DNA from: Spartobacteria bacterium
GTDB lineage: Bacteria > Verrucomicrobiota > Verrucomicrobiia > Chthoniobacterales > UBA6821
NCBI GenBank assembly: GCA_947471565.1
Contig: CANIVT010000006.1
Coordinates: forward strand, 43,854-107,853
Length of the DNA: 64,000 nucleotides
Direction: 5' to 3'
The stretch's first letter is position 1. Each line of letters begins with the position of its first letter. Below the pieces are notes generated by a model. The model saw only the letters and a program-made list of their open reading frames with translations, had not been told where the DNA came from and made no database searches. The position numbers were made by a program, and so were the translations under genes. Shown in pieces: positions 55,124 to 64,000 of this stretch.

Positions 55124-57748
55124 TCAGTTAGCGCAGGTCAGGCTGAGGGTCATCCGCCCGCCTGTGGGAATGGTTTCGGGACGTGCAAAACGGATCGTTA
55201 CTTTCCCCTGATCCCATGAGATCTCGGAGGGAATCTCTTTCCCGTCTAGCGTTACCGCGACCCCCTTCGGAGCCTTCCTGCAAGCCAAACTCACGGAGCG
55301 GAGTTTTACATTGCCCCACCTCACCCAGAGGGTCGCGGTCATCGTGGTATCGTGGATTTGCTGGGAGAAAGTCCCCCATCCCTCGGCCGCGGTAAAAGCC
55401 GCCCTGAAATCGGCGGGATGGATGCGGGGTGCGAAGCCAATGTGTCCGCGAGGCCCGTCATACTCGAATCCGCAGACTGCCAGAAAGACCCCGTAACTGG
55501 CCATGGATCGGCCGTAATGGTCGCCGCACTCGATTTCGTTGTAAGGATTGCGTTTCGAGGGCGCATAACGGTCGTGGATCGCGCGCTCCACGGCCATTCC
55601 CTTGGTCACCAACTCGCCGTCCGGTTCCCCCTCCCAGATCATGTGACCTGCCAGTTGATGCTCAAAACCGTTCATGCACTCGTTGAAATAACCCACAAAA
55701 CCGGGATTACCCTTGCCTGCCGCCTTCTGGTAGTTCCAGTCATCGCGCGGAAAGGTGCACATGAGGAACCCGGACTCACCGGGCATGGCGTACCAACGCC
55801 CCGGCTTGTTCGCCTTGCGGTAGGGACCCACATCGGGAGCAAAATTATATGTCCAGAGGGATTCCAGTGATTTGACCGTCTCCTCCGTTGGGAAAACACG
55901 TGGCAAACCGACCTGAAAGGCCCAGCTTTGGCCCAGCAGCTGGTCGATCTCGCAACCCGATCCTGAGTTGATCGCATCGAGATGGGCCGGATCGACCTTG
56001 TTCTGATAATACTTCCCGTTGAAGAGGTTCTTCGCCTGGTAGTCGGCCCCTTTGGCGGCAATCATCCGGCAGCGGGCGGCGTAATCAGTATCCTTCATGA
56101 CATCCGCCATATCGGCCGAGGCCAGGAGCGCCGACTGATAAAGCCCGCTGAGCCATGCATTCTCGCCGAACCAGTCCGAATCAAGCGTGTTATGCTGGTT
56201 GCCATGGATCATCCCGCTCTCCGAGCCATCCTTGGCGATCAACCAGTCGGTGGCGGACTTGACCCGAGGCCAGATCCCGGCAAGGAAGGCGTTGTCGGGA
56301 GTCATCTGGTGGTCGCGCAGGACCCGCAGGATGTAGAAAGCCTGGGCATCGATGGCCGGATGGGTGCCGTTCTCTCCCCGGAAAACGATGGATCCGTCCG
56401 GTCGGAGGGACGTTCCGAAATCCACCTTCTCCCTTTGCTCCCTCTCGATGACAGGAAAAAGGCGGGCGAGTGCCTGGGCATATCCGTAGACATGGCCGCA
56501 GGTTCCGGCACAGTCGCCCACCCCTTCCCACGCCCACCAACGGCCGTTTTTCAAACGGTAGTTGGAAGAGGTGGCGAGGTTGTCCGTCGGGATCATCGTG
56601 CGGTCCAGGAACCAGTAGGGGAGTGTGGAGTCGTACCAGGTTTTCCTCCAGAGAAGGGTATCGTCCACCAGTCGTTGCTGGTTTGAAGCTACGTAGCGGG
56701 CGACGCCGAGCGCCGAGTCGAAGATTCCGGAATACCAACGACCCTGTTCCCTGAGTTTTGGGAGATGATTCAGGTTCGGAAAGAACCAGGTGACCGCAAA
56801 GGTCACGGTTGCCGAATGGCCTGGATTGAGATTCAGTCTCCGGCCAACCAAGCCCGCGAGTTTCTGATCCAAGGGAATTGTTCTTGCGTCGGATGCCAGA
56901 TCGGCGGGATCCCCCAGCAAAGCCAGCCCCATGGTGCCGGCATCCTCCAGTTGCTCATAAGGCATCTTTGGGGCGTTGGTTGCCGAAGTCGCGGAAATCA
57001 GTTCGCCGGGCGATCCCTTGGCCGAACATTCCAGAAAGGTCAGCCCCTTATCCCGGACGATCCTGACGGAACGCTCTCCGTGAGCGTTCCTGTGACGAAG
57101 CCCCACCGCATTTTCGAGTGAGCCCGTAAGCGTGAGTTCAACGGGTGAAGCGGAGGTGTTGGTGAGGGTGTAGCGCAGGATTGTTGCCGGCAGGCTCGAA
57201 TCCTCCACATCGAGCGGAATGAAAGGGGAGAAGGCCTCCAATGTCACGCTTACCGGGACATCGGGATCCCCGTAATGGACGGTTCCCACCGGATACTCGC
57301 CGCGGAAAGAAACGTCTGCAAAGCCCTTTGCATCGAGCGGAATGGTACGATCCCCGATCTTGAGGGTGAATCCCTGCTCCAAGGGGAGGAACTTCGACGG
57401 TTCCATCGGCCGGGCATAGTGCTCGGCTCCGGTAAACACCTTGTCGTTGAAGATATCCCAGTTCCAGAGCCTACCGTCACCACCGAGGTAAATCTGGCCT
57501 GCAAAAAGTCCCCCGACCGGCATGCCGATGTACTTCAGTTCCACGCCGCGGACGACCTGCGGTTCCCCCCGTTCCGAAAGCGACTTAACCCACGCCGGAT
57601 CGAGATGCTTTTCCGCTGGGACCAACTCTTTCAGGGGCGGTTTTGTCTCCGTGTCCAGATCCGCTGCAATGAGTGAGGTGACGGCGATCGTAGCCGCCAT
57701 CAAAAGAGCCACGGGATTGGATGCGGGGCCACTCATTGTTTTCAGCAT
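55124..57748 (-). CDS. GH116-family beta-glycosidase, exported
   Basis: An 874-residue enzyme related to non-lysosomal glucosylceramidase (GBA2) and bacterial GH116 beta-glucosidases/xylosidases. A signal peptide (to about residue 29) precedes an N-terminal beta domain (70-330) with GMPVGGLFAGQIYLGGDG, then an alpha/alpha toroid. The nucleophile is probably Glu408 in WEGVGDCAGTCGHVYGY, the family's best-kept block. The DQLLGQSW segment (602-609) probably includes the acid/base, by comparison with the family. The start at 57748 lies one base after the upstream stop. Confidence 0.88.
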   Translation of the reverse strand: MLKTMSGPASNPVALLMAATIAVTSLIAADLDTETKPPLKELVPAEKHLDPAWVKSLSERGEPQVVRGVELKYIGMPVGGLFAGQIYLGGDGRLWNWDIFNDKVFTGAEHYARPMEPSKFLPLEQGFTLKIGDRTIPLDAKGFADVSFRGEYPVGTVHYGDPDVPVSVTLEAFSPFIPLDVEDSSLPATILRYTLTNTSASPVELTLTGSLENAVGLRHRNAHGERSVRIVRDKGLTFLECSAKGSPGELISATSATNAPKMPYEQLEDAGTMGLALLGDPADLASDARTIPLDQKLAGLVGRRLNLNPGHSATVTFAVTWFFPNLNHLPKLREQGRWYSGIFDSALGVARYVASNQQRLVDDTLLWRKTWYDSTLPYWFLDRTMIPTDNLATSSNYRLKNGRWWAWEGVGDCAGTCGHVYGYAQALARLFPVIEREQREKVDFGTSLRPDGSIVFRGENGTHPAIDAQAFYILRVLRDHQMTPDNAFLAGIWPRVKSATDWLIAKDGSESGMIHGNQHNTLDSDWFGENAWLSGLYQSALLASADMADVMKDTDYAARCRMIAAKGADYQAKNLFNGKYYQNKVDPAHLDAINSGSGCEIDQLLGQSWAFQVGLPRVFPTEETVKSLESLWTYNFAPDVGPYRKANKPGRWYAMPGESGFLMCTFPRDDWNYQKAAGKGNPGFVGYFNECMNGFEHQLAGHMIWEGEPDGELVTKGMAVERAIHDRYAPSKRNPYNEIECGDHYGRSMASYGVFLAVCGFEYDGPRGHIGFAPRIHPADFRAAFTAAEGWGTFSQQIHDTTMTATLWVRWGNVKLRSVSLACRKAPKGVAVTLDGKEIPSEISWDQGKVTIRFARPETIPTGGRMTLSLTCAN

Positions 57749-57749
57749 G

Positions 57750-60700
57750 TTATAAGATCTTTCTGCCATTTCGCGTTATCCCGATCAAGGTGGCGGACTT
57801 GGGTTCGGGGCGAAACTTCAGGAGGTCATTCTGCCCGTTCCACTCGAGGGTTGCCTCATCGGATCCGGGCGCGTGCGTGATTTTCGGCGGGTCCTCACCC
57901 ATCCTGAAGGGAATCAGCAGCACCCTGAAGTGTCCTTCCTTGGCATGGGAAGAGATGACCAGGCGATCGTAGGGCTGGGGAACTCCCTTTTTTTCGAGAG
58001 GACCCGAGGCCATCTCCGCAACAATGAGAGGGTGGGCAGGATCGCCGGAATCCTCCGGAGTGAGCGGAAGCACCAGCAGCAACGGATCGCCGTGAGACGG
58101 GGTAATCAGACCGGCGTGCCCCTTGGAATCGCCGTAGGGGGGCATCGTGGTCATCGCCGTGCCAAGGACGTCTCGGCTCTTTTCGTAGCCCAGCACAAGC
58201 GATCCTGCGGGAGCCCCGGGATAGGAGGCCTGCCACACGCCGCCGCTCAGCATTCCGACCCACTGGTAGAGGTGCTCCTTTCCGTCCTTGCGGAGATCGT
58301 CGAGCACGAAGCCGTAGGAGTGCCTCCCCCTGACGAGACCCGTCGTGCGGAAAACATACTCCATGGAATTGAAGGGAGCGCGGGAAGTGGCGATGTAGTT
58401 TGAGGTGGTGTAGGTGAGCCACCAGGGACGCATTTTGTTGCGTGCCGTCCCTGCGAAGATCTGCCGGATTCTTTCCGTCGGCTCAAATTCCCATCCCAAT
58501 CCCTGCACGCTCTCGTTCCAGATGCCCGGAGGCTGGGTCATCCAGCGCCAAGTGTAGGCGGAGGTGAGGTCGGCGGAGGCCTGCGCACCCCACATCCCGT
58601 TCATTGACCTAATCCATCGGGCTGCAGCGTTGTAAGCAGTACCTCCCTGCGGCCCGGGTTCAGCCTCGGAGTGTCCGTCGACTTGAACCAGGTTGAAGTA
58701 CCGCCCGTCGAAGTTCTGATGATACTGCGTCTGGGTGAACCAATCCACCCCGGCTCCGGAGAAATGGAACATCCCGGCATCGGCATGATGATGTCCGGCA
58801 CCGATGTAATGATCGGGTCTCACCATCATGTTCATCCAGGCGGCATTGGTCGTGCGATCGCTGTAGCTCGAGAAGACACCGTGCACCGGATCGGAGAAAT
58901 CGAGCGGCAGGCCCAGATCGGCGCGACTGGTCACGGCATAGTCGTTGTCGTAGAGAACGCCGCTCACAAATCCCGGATAGGTCGGACTCGGCAGGCGCAA
59001 CCGCTTCATCTGGGCAACCTCTTTGCGGTAAGAATCCGGATCGAATCCGTTCGTCCGTGGCAGCCAGGTGCGGAAGTACTCATCGTCCGGAGCAACCTTC
59101 ACGAGCGACTGGGAGAGCAGGTAGTCGGCACACTTGTTGCCCGGGAAGAAGGCCCTCTGCTCGTTGATGAACATCATCGAGAGCTCCTGCCGGCTGTAGG
59201 GGGCGTACTGGGTTCCGCTGTTGACGGTCACCCTGCCAGTAGGGGAGGTCATCTGGACCTGTCCCTCCAGGAATTTCCTCCAGTGGGGATGGGCGAAGAG
59301 ATTCTCCCCACGGCGTGCCAGGGCAATCATCGAGAGTGTCTGGAACTGCAGGCTGCCCGGGGTCTTTCCATTGCTCTCGTAGACCACGCCGTTCTCGTCG
59401 ACACCCCAGTCGCAGAAGGCCCGCACCGTCTCCCTGTCGGACTGAAGTCCCTCGGGGTCGACTCCGGGCAGTCCCTCGATCGCCACGAGCGCGAGGTAAT
59501 GGGGCAGATCCCAGGCCACCCAATTCACGTCGCGGAAGCGGATCGTGGAATCCTGTCCGTAGGGACGGCGTCCGTAGGTGGCCTTCACGATCACCCGGTG
59601 CATTGTCTCCTTCTGCTCGTCGGTCATCCACTTGCCTCCGAAATCGAGCGCGAGGCCGAGGTTCATGTGGGCGACCACCCCGTGCATTCCGCGCCAACAA
59701 GTCACGGCTCCTTGGCCGTTGTAGGGCGAACTGGCGAATTCGGAGTCGCTGAGAGCATTCCACTGGTCGATGAGCGGTTCGCGGAGTTTGAAATAGGTGG
59801 CGATGGCTGCCGCCGCAGCCTTGCCATGCTCCTCATCGCCCGTGAGCAGGCAGTAGAGGGCCATGGCCGTCAGGCACTCCGGGACATAGGCAATGTGGGA
59901 ATTGTGGATGCCGGGTTTCTGTCCCTGGAACTGCTGGGGGACATTGCTGAGCGGGGCTCCGGGATGCATGTCCCATTCCAGACCGTTGGTATCACCACTG
60001 GCCAGTTTCCGGAAAATCTGCCCGTCGCTTGTCGAGGGATCCCACCAGGTTTTTTTGAAAAGCTCCTCCATCTGGATCAAGGTTTGCTGGCCGAGGATGC
60101 TCTTTTTCACACGTGCCCCCAGCATCGGCACATCCTCGGGGCTGAAGAGAACACGGGGATACACGCCCGGCGGCGGCACCTTGGATCCCAGCAGCGAGGC
60201 GTCGAAGCCGTTGGTGTCATACGAATAAGCAGGAGCCGTCGGCCACTTCGTCTCGGGACCGTTGAGCAGGGCGAGATCCTCCTTCGAGACCTTCACATGC
60301 TCCGTCCAGACACCCTGGCGTTTCAGGGTCGGCAGGATGGTCGGGGCGATCGAGGGATCGGCGAAACGATCCGGCGTATCGAAGAGCATGACGGCACACT
60401 CCATGAGATTTTTTTCCGATTCGGAGAAGGTCACCCCGTGATCGCCCAGGAAGATCAGCCCGCGGCCGGGAGAGGAGACCTTGAGCCCCTGCTCCTTGGC
60501 CAGCCTACTCATGTTGACATACGGTTTGCCGTCAAACTCCCTGTCCGCCTTGGGAATCCAGCCGCTGATCTCCGGCATGGTGTGGACCCATCGCTCGGCG
60601 AGGTTGTAGAGCGGCTTGTCGGCGACGGATCGGGGATCCTTGATGTGAAGGAAGACTCCGGCGAACTCAGCCGGAGCATAGAGATCCCCCCCCTCCATCC

Positions 60701-61031
60701 TGGCCTCACCGCCGTGCAGCGGCTCCCTCTGTTCCAGTCGCACCCGCAGCCCATTCAAATAGGCATACCGGCTTCCGGCGCAGAAAGCCGTCGTTCCCCG
60801 GATTTTATCCAGTGCTGCGGTTTGACCGGAGCGTGTGTACGGTAATCCCTGATCCTGAGGAGGGGGCTGGATCACCTCACCCAGGCTGGGCACCGGATCA
60901 CCAGCATGGATCCACGGGCAAACGAGGATCAAGATGCATCCAAGGGTCAGACGCACCGCGCAGCATCCTGATGGCGTTTCTGACGGCACAGAAAGCGGGC
61001 TGACTATCCACCGAAGGAAATCCCACGACAT
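57750..61031 (-). CDS. Large exported heparinase II/III-like protein
   Basis: A 1093-residue protein with an uncleaved-looking or long signal segment (LTLGCILILVCPWIHAG) after a 27-residue basic N-terminus. A region of about 290 residues with no match I recognise precedes an alpha-helical toroid (LLTGDEEHGKAAAAAIATYF; GKWMTDEQKETMHRVI) and a beta-sandwich that contains GAGHHHADAGMFHFSGAG, the strongest heparinase-type mark. The typical enzyme is 600-700 residues, so the N-terminal part is an unusual addition. The ATG at 61031 has AGGGGG six bases upstream and is preferred to one at 61070. Confidence 0.75.
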   Translation of the reverse strand: MSWDFLRWIVSPLSVPSETPSGCCAVRLTLGCILILVCPWIHAGDPVPSLGEVIQPPPQDQGLPYTRSGQTAALDKIRGTTAFCAGSRYAYLNGLRVRLEQREPLHGGEARMEGGDLYAPAEFAGVFLHIKDPRSVADKPLYNLAERWVHTMPEISGWIPKADREFDGKPYVNMSRLAKEQGLKVSSPGRGLIFLGDHGVTFSESEKNLMECAVMLFDTPDRFADPSIAPTILPTLKRQGVWTEHVKVSKEDLALLNGPETKWPTAPAYSYDTNGFDASLLGSKVPPPGVYPRVLFSPEDVPMLGARVKKSILGQQTLIQMEELFKKTWWDPSTSDGQIFRKLASGDTNGLEWDMHPGAPLSNVPQQFQGQKPGIHNSHIAYVPECLTAMALYCLLTGDEEHGKAAAAAIATYFKLREPLIDQWNALSDSEFASSPYNGQGAVTCWRGMHGVVAHMNLGLALDFGGKWMTDEQKETMHRVIVKATYGRRPYGQDSTIRFRDVNWVAWDLPHYLALVAIEGLPGVDPEGLQSDRETVRAFCDWGVDENGVVYESNGKTPGSLQFQTLSMIALARRGENLFAHPHWRKFLEGQVQMTSPTGRVTVNSGTQYAPYSRQELSMMFINEQRAFFPGNKCADYLLSQSLVKVAPDDEYFRTWLPRTNGFDPDSYRKEVAQMKRLRLPSPTYPGFVSGVLYDNDYAVTSRADLGLPLDFSDPVHGVFSSYSDRTTNAAWMNMMVRPDHYIGAGHHHADAGMFHFSGAGVDWFTQTQYHQNFDGRYFNLVQVDGHSEAEPGPQGGTAYNAAARWIRSMNGMWGAQASADLTSAYTWRWMTQPPGIWNESVQGLGWEFEPTERIRQIFAGTARNKMRPWWLTYTTSNYIATSRAPFNSMEYVFRTTGLVRGRHSYGFVLDDLRKDGKEHLYQWVGMLSGGVWQASYPGAPAGSLVLGYEKSRDVLGTAMTTMPPYGDSKGHAGLITPSHGDPLLLVLPLTPEDSGDPAHPLIVAEMASGPLEKKGVPQPYDRLVISSHAKEGHFRVLLIPFRMGEDPPKITHAPGSDEATLEWNGQNDLLKFRPEPKSATLIGITRNGRKIL

Positions 61032-61072
61032 GACAGGCCCCCTTTTGCTGCAAGAAAAGGGAGCGGTCATGC

Positions 61073-62932
61073 TCAGCGATCAATCACGGGAGTCAATTCG
61101 AGGGCACGGGGACGGAAGAGTTCCTCCCCCGAGACTTTCACGGCCCGGATGTGCATCTCCTGCTCTCCCGGATTCACGATGAGACGACCCAGCGACTCGG
61201 TCACATTGGCACCGGTTTTGACCGGCTTTTCAACGCGCCACTCGCCGCATGAGACGGAGTAAATACCGCCGGCCCCCGCGCCATCCGTCGCTTTTTCCCT
61301 GCCTGCATCCCCTTCCACGATGGCGTTTCTCACCCCAGCCGGGGCATCGTAGACAATGGAGACGTCGTAGGCCATCCTGCGATCTGCCTTCACGGGCCAG
61401 ATCACGGAATCACCGGTCGTTTTCCAGTCGAAGACCCAGGCATCGCGGGATTTGCCCGGTCCATACTTCAATCCTCCCTGCAAACGGGCATCCGAGGTTC
61501 TGAAAGTGTCCACACCCGCATTGGTGACAAGCAGCCTGTGATCGTCGGCTTGAGGTTCGCCTGCGCAGTCGACGGCTATCACGGAGTCGGCGGGATCGGG
61601 CGCGGCCGCAGGGAGAGTGATGACCGTGCCTTCCACCCCGAGCGACTTGCCCGGATCGGCCAGCAACCAGGCTTTTGCAATGGGTGTTTTCAGACCTCCG
61701 ATCCTCAGAAGACCGTCATCGGGCCATCGGAAAACATGCAGGTAAAGCCGGTTGCCCTTGCGGGTCGATTCGCCCCATGCCTGCACGGGAAGTGGGGTGC
61801 GTGAAGTTCCGCGGATTGATTCCCCGTTGATTTTCCACCAGTCACCCATCCCCTTGAGGATGGCGATGTCCGCGGAATCGATCTTTCCGTCACCTCGAGG
61901 ACCGACATTGAGCAGAATGTTGCCTCCTCGGGCCGCAGCCTTGGCAAGCAACCTGATGAAAAAGGAAACGCTTTTATGCGAGTGATCGTTCTGGTTGTAG
62001 CTGTAGGACTCATTGGTCGTCGGGATTCCCTCCCAATCGCCTTTCTGGGGAGGGAACTCAGACGGCCTGTCAGCCGTGTTGCGGTAGTCCCCCAGAACAA
62101 GATCCGGGACATCGGCCACGGCCCTTCCGTTAACCACCACATTGGGGTCGGCTTTACGCACAGCCTGGAGAATCCTCAGGGTTTCCTCGGGCGGCAGTTT
62201 GTGGGGGGTATCGAACCAGAGGATGTCGGGATGGTAGTCATGGATGAGTTCAAGGATCTGCGGAATGGCCTTCCCGTCCACGTAGGAACGGGCCTTGGCA
62301 AGAAACCCCTTGTCCTCGTTCCACCAACTCCTTCCGTGCAGGAGTTTGTCCCCTCCCGGATTACCGTAGTCCCAGTCGTTTCCGGGAGAGTTTTCCTCAC
62401 CCCAGTCAAAGGCATGGGAGTAGTAGAAACCGAACTTCAGCCCCTGTTTGCGGCAGGCTTCCCGGAGGGCGACCATGGGATCCTTGGCAAAGGGTGTCGC
62501 CTTGACCACGGTGTGCTCGCTGACCTTGGAGTCGAACATCGCAAACCCGTCATGATGCTTCGCCGTGATGATGAAATAGCCCATGCCCGCCTGCTTCGCC
62601 AAGCGGATCCACTCCTCGGGATCAAACTGGGTGGGGTTGAAGGCACCCGCAACCTCCCTCAGGTAAACGGGGATGGGAATTTTGAGAACCCTCTGGATGT
62701 GCTCGCCGTACCCCTTCACGGCATGCCCCTTCCAGGTGCCGCCCAATGTCGAATAGACACCCCAGTGCACGAACATGCCGAAGCGGGCCTCCCTCCACCA
62801 TCCCAAACGCGCATTGCGCTCGGCCTCCGTGGGAACGAGTGTTTTCGGATCGGGGGAGCGCGGTTCGTCCCCGGCATGCAACAGGGAGCAACCGAGCGAC
62901 AGCAGCGCGATGAAAGGAAATGATTTTGGCAT
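61073..62932 (-). CDS. GH29 alpha-L-fucosidase with C-terminal beta domain, exported
   Basis: A 619-residue fucosidase. Signal peptide FPFIALLSLGCSLLHAG has a Cys at residue 15 in a poor lipobox-like setting. The barrel has FGMFVHWGVYSTLGGTW, ITAKHHDGFAMF and the nucleophile Asp241 in ILWFDTP. After a short beta domain, the last 150 residues (GVDTFRTSDARLQGGLKYG onward) look like an extra carbohydrate-binding beta module that is missing from the GH29 at 50408-51901. It lies 18 bases after the PA14-like gene. Confidence 0.93.
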   Translation of the reverse strand: MPKSFPFIALLSLGCSLLHAGDEPRSPDPKTLVPTEAERNARLGWWREARFGMFVHWGVYSTLGGTWKGHAVKGYGEHIQRVLKIPIPVYLREVAGAFNPTQFDPEEWIRLAKQAGMGYFIITAKHHDGFAMFDSKVSEHTVVKATPFAKDPMVALREACRKQGLKFGFYYSHAFDWGEENSPGNDWDYGNPGGDKLLHGRSWWNEDKGFLAKARSYVDGKAIPQILELIHDYHPDILWFDTPHKLPPEETLRILQAVRKADPNVVVNGRAVADVPDLVLGDYRNTADRPSEFPPQKGDWEGIPTTNESYSYNQNDHSHKSVSFFIRLLAKAAARGGNILLNVGPRGDGKIDSADIAILKGMGDWWKINGESIRGTSRTPLPVQAWGESTRKGNRLYLHVFRWPDDGLLRIGGLKTPIAKAWLLADPGKSLGVEGTVITLPAAAPDPADSVIAVDCAGEPQADDHRLLVTNAGVDTFRTSDARLQGGLKYGPGKSRDAWVFDWKTTGDSVIWPVKADRRMAYDVSIVYDAPAGVRNAIVEGDAGREKATDGAGAGGIYSVSCGEWRVEKPVKTGANVTESLGRLIVNPGEQEMHIRAVKVSGEELFRPRALELTPVIDR

Positions 62933-62950
62933 GCCTTCGGCGGTTACAAA

Positions 62951-64000
62951 CTACTTGGCCGTGAAAATCACGGAGAAAGGCGCCGGCTCCGGATTGCGAG
63001 TATAGTCACCGCTTGCCCTCGGATCATAGGTAGGCATCGGGATGCCCTTTCGGAACTGGACGAGCGGGAGTCTGGGAACGAGCGGAGGGGAGGTGCGCAT
63101 GGGATAGGGTTGCTTGGGATTCCGCTCCTCGATCAGCAGGATCTGATGGTAGAGCCCCCCCGTGTCGCCGATGAGGATATCAATGGGGTAGCTCTTGCCG
63201 CGTTCCACGCGGAACCAGCATCCTTTGACAGACATCCCTCCCTGCATGTAATTGACGTCGGGCCTGCTTCCGGGAGGAGTGGATTCAGGCACAAGATAGC
63301 GGAGTGCCTGCGGTGGGGAGTGGTTGATCACGCCACGTCCTGCCAGAACAGGTTTCCCGTCAAATCTCACCGCCATGAAATCGTCGTTGCTGGCCCAAAA
63401 CCGGTATTCCCCGTCCTCCGAGGCTACAACCGTCCCCTTGTAGTGGATGACCCAGAGGGGGTTTTTCATCTCTTTTTCCACCCCAAAAGCCTCGGCGGCA
63501 CCGGAACTTCCCTTGCATGGCATGTACATCTGCACGGCAAGCATCGAGTCGGGAGCGCAGTAGTATTTTTTAAGCACCTCATCATCCCAGTTTTTGGAAA
63601 TGAAATCGCCGATGACCTTGTAGTATCCGGGAGAGGACATTCCCTGCTTGGCCGCCTCTGTCGGCCTGCGGTCGGCCGTCTGCCTGATGTCATAGAGCCT
63701 TCCCACCAATCCTCCCTTATTCGCCCCCTTGAAACCGAAGGCTGTGAGACCGGAGAGCGGCATGGAGGCCATGCCTCCGGCAGCTCCCGAACCATTGCCC
63801 AGACCCGCAGATCCCATCCCGCTCATGACCGATGCCATGACGTCGGGGGATGAGGAGTTCATCTCCATGGCGGGCAGGGCGATCTGGGCGTTGGCCGCGG
63901 TGGATGTGATCCTCTTGGAGACGGCAGGGGCTGCGGCGGTCGACTTCTTGGACGGCTTGACCTTGTGCTCGGCGGCCGCGGCGGCGCTCGGGGGAGGCGC
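62951..64000 (-). CDS. PA14-like protein with Ala/Pro/Lys-rich N-terminal region (partial)
   Basis: The frame is open to the window edge, so the N-terminus is missing. The visible 349 residues begin with an Ala/Pro/Lys-rich segment (PPPSAAAAAEHKVKPSKKS) like the periplasmic linker of TonB-type proteins, then a Gly/Ser/Met-rich stretch (MSGMGSAGLGNGSGAAGG). The rest contains a PA14-like sugar-binding fold, with EYRFWASNDDFMAVRFDGK the clearest part. This kind of protein is common in Verrucomicrobia with no known function. As the first visible gene of the cluster it may bind the polysaccharide; that is inference. Confidence 0.7.
   Translation of the reverse strand, partial: APPPSAAAAAEHKVKPSKKSTAAAPAVSKRITSTAANAQIALPAMEMNSSSPDVMASVMSGMGSAGLGNGSGAAGGMASMPLSGLTAFGFKGANKGGLVGRLYDIRQTADRRPTEAAKQGMSSPGYYKVIGDFISKNWDDEVLKKYYCAPDSMLAVQMYMPCKGSSGAAEAFGVEKEMKNPLWVIHYKGTVVASEDGEYRFWASNDDFMAVRFDGKPVLAGRGVINHSPPQALRYLVPESTPPGSRPDVNYMQGGMSVKGCWFRVERGKSYPIDILIGDTGGLYHQILLIEERNPKQPYPMRTSPPLVPRLPLVQFRKGIPMPTYDPRASGDYTRNPEPAPFSVIFTAK

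Noticed and set aside
58671..60845. Open frame of 724 codons opposite the large heparinase-like gene
   Set aside because: Antisense to a well-supported exported protein; no signal peptide or motif.

Overview
The window is GC-rich and almost fully coding, and looks like a chromosome segment of a Verrucomicrobiota bacterium (or a near relative in the Planctomycetes-Verrucomicrobia-Chlamydiae group). This is an inference. It rests on the shape of the ribosomal protein cluster (long Ala/Pro/Lys tails, several missing genes), a large secreted glycosidase/lyase cluster without SusC/SusD, a PA14-like protein with an Ala/Pro/Lys-rich N-terminal segment, and the general lack of Shine-Dalgarno sequences. 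No rRNA, tRNA, CRISPR array, phage or transposase gene was seen.

Layout. 1-2 kb: an M20 peptidase, a PAP2 phosphatase and the start of a membrane protein run leftward. 2.1-3.2 kb: alanine racemase runs rightward behind a perfect dyad. 3.4-8.8 kb: a small secreted repeat protein, tyrS, the Mg2+ P-type ATPase mgtA and a PTS IIA-type protein run leftward. 8.9-27.1 kb: one leftward str-S10-spc-alpha cluster runs rpsL-rpsG-fusA-rpsJ-rplC-D-W-B-rpsS-[orf]-rplV-rpsC-rplP-rpmC-rpsQ-rplN-X-E-rpsH-rplF-R-rpsE-rplO-secY-adk-map-infA-rpmJ-rpsM-K-D and ends in a clear terminator. tuf, rpsN, rpmD, rpoA and rplQ are absent from it, and a secreted coiled-coil protein of unknown function sits between rpsS and rplV. 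27.3-30.7 kb: argD and ligA. 30.7-31.1 kb: a gene-free stretch with a sigma-54-like promoter, a long hairpin followed by a T-run (small RNA candidate) and an inverted-repeat element.

31-48 kb: two phosphoesterases, lysA with a 103-bp tandem triplication at its 3' end, a PIN-PhoH ATPase, a heparinase II/III-like lyase, a U32 hydroxylase-like protein, thiS and thiH without thiG, and a tightly packed leftward operon tmk-holB-proB-ABC permease-orf-phosphodiesterase-glycosyltransferase 9. 48.4-64 kb: an EVE-domain gene converges on a 15-kb leftward cluster for breakdown of a complex, probably fucosylated and uronate-containing polysaccharide: PA14-like protein (cut by the window), GH29, large heparinase-like protein, GH116, exported RbsD/FucU-like mutarotase, SGNH esterase, GH27, GH29 and GH43.

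Two themes cross the window. Repeats repeatedly sit on gene 3' ends and supply the last codons (IIA protein, adk, lysA, thiH, glycosyltransferase 9). Most start codons lack a Shine-Dalgarno sequence and many are instead preceded by ACC or GCC.
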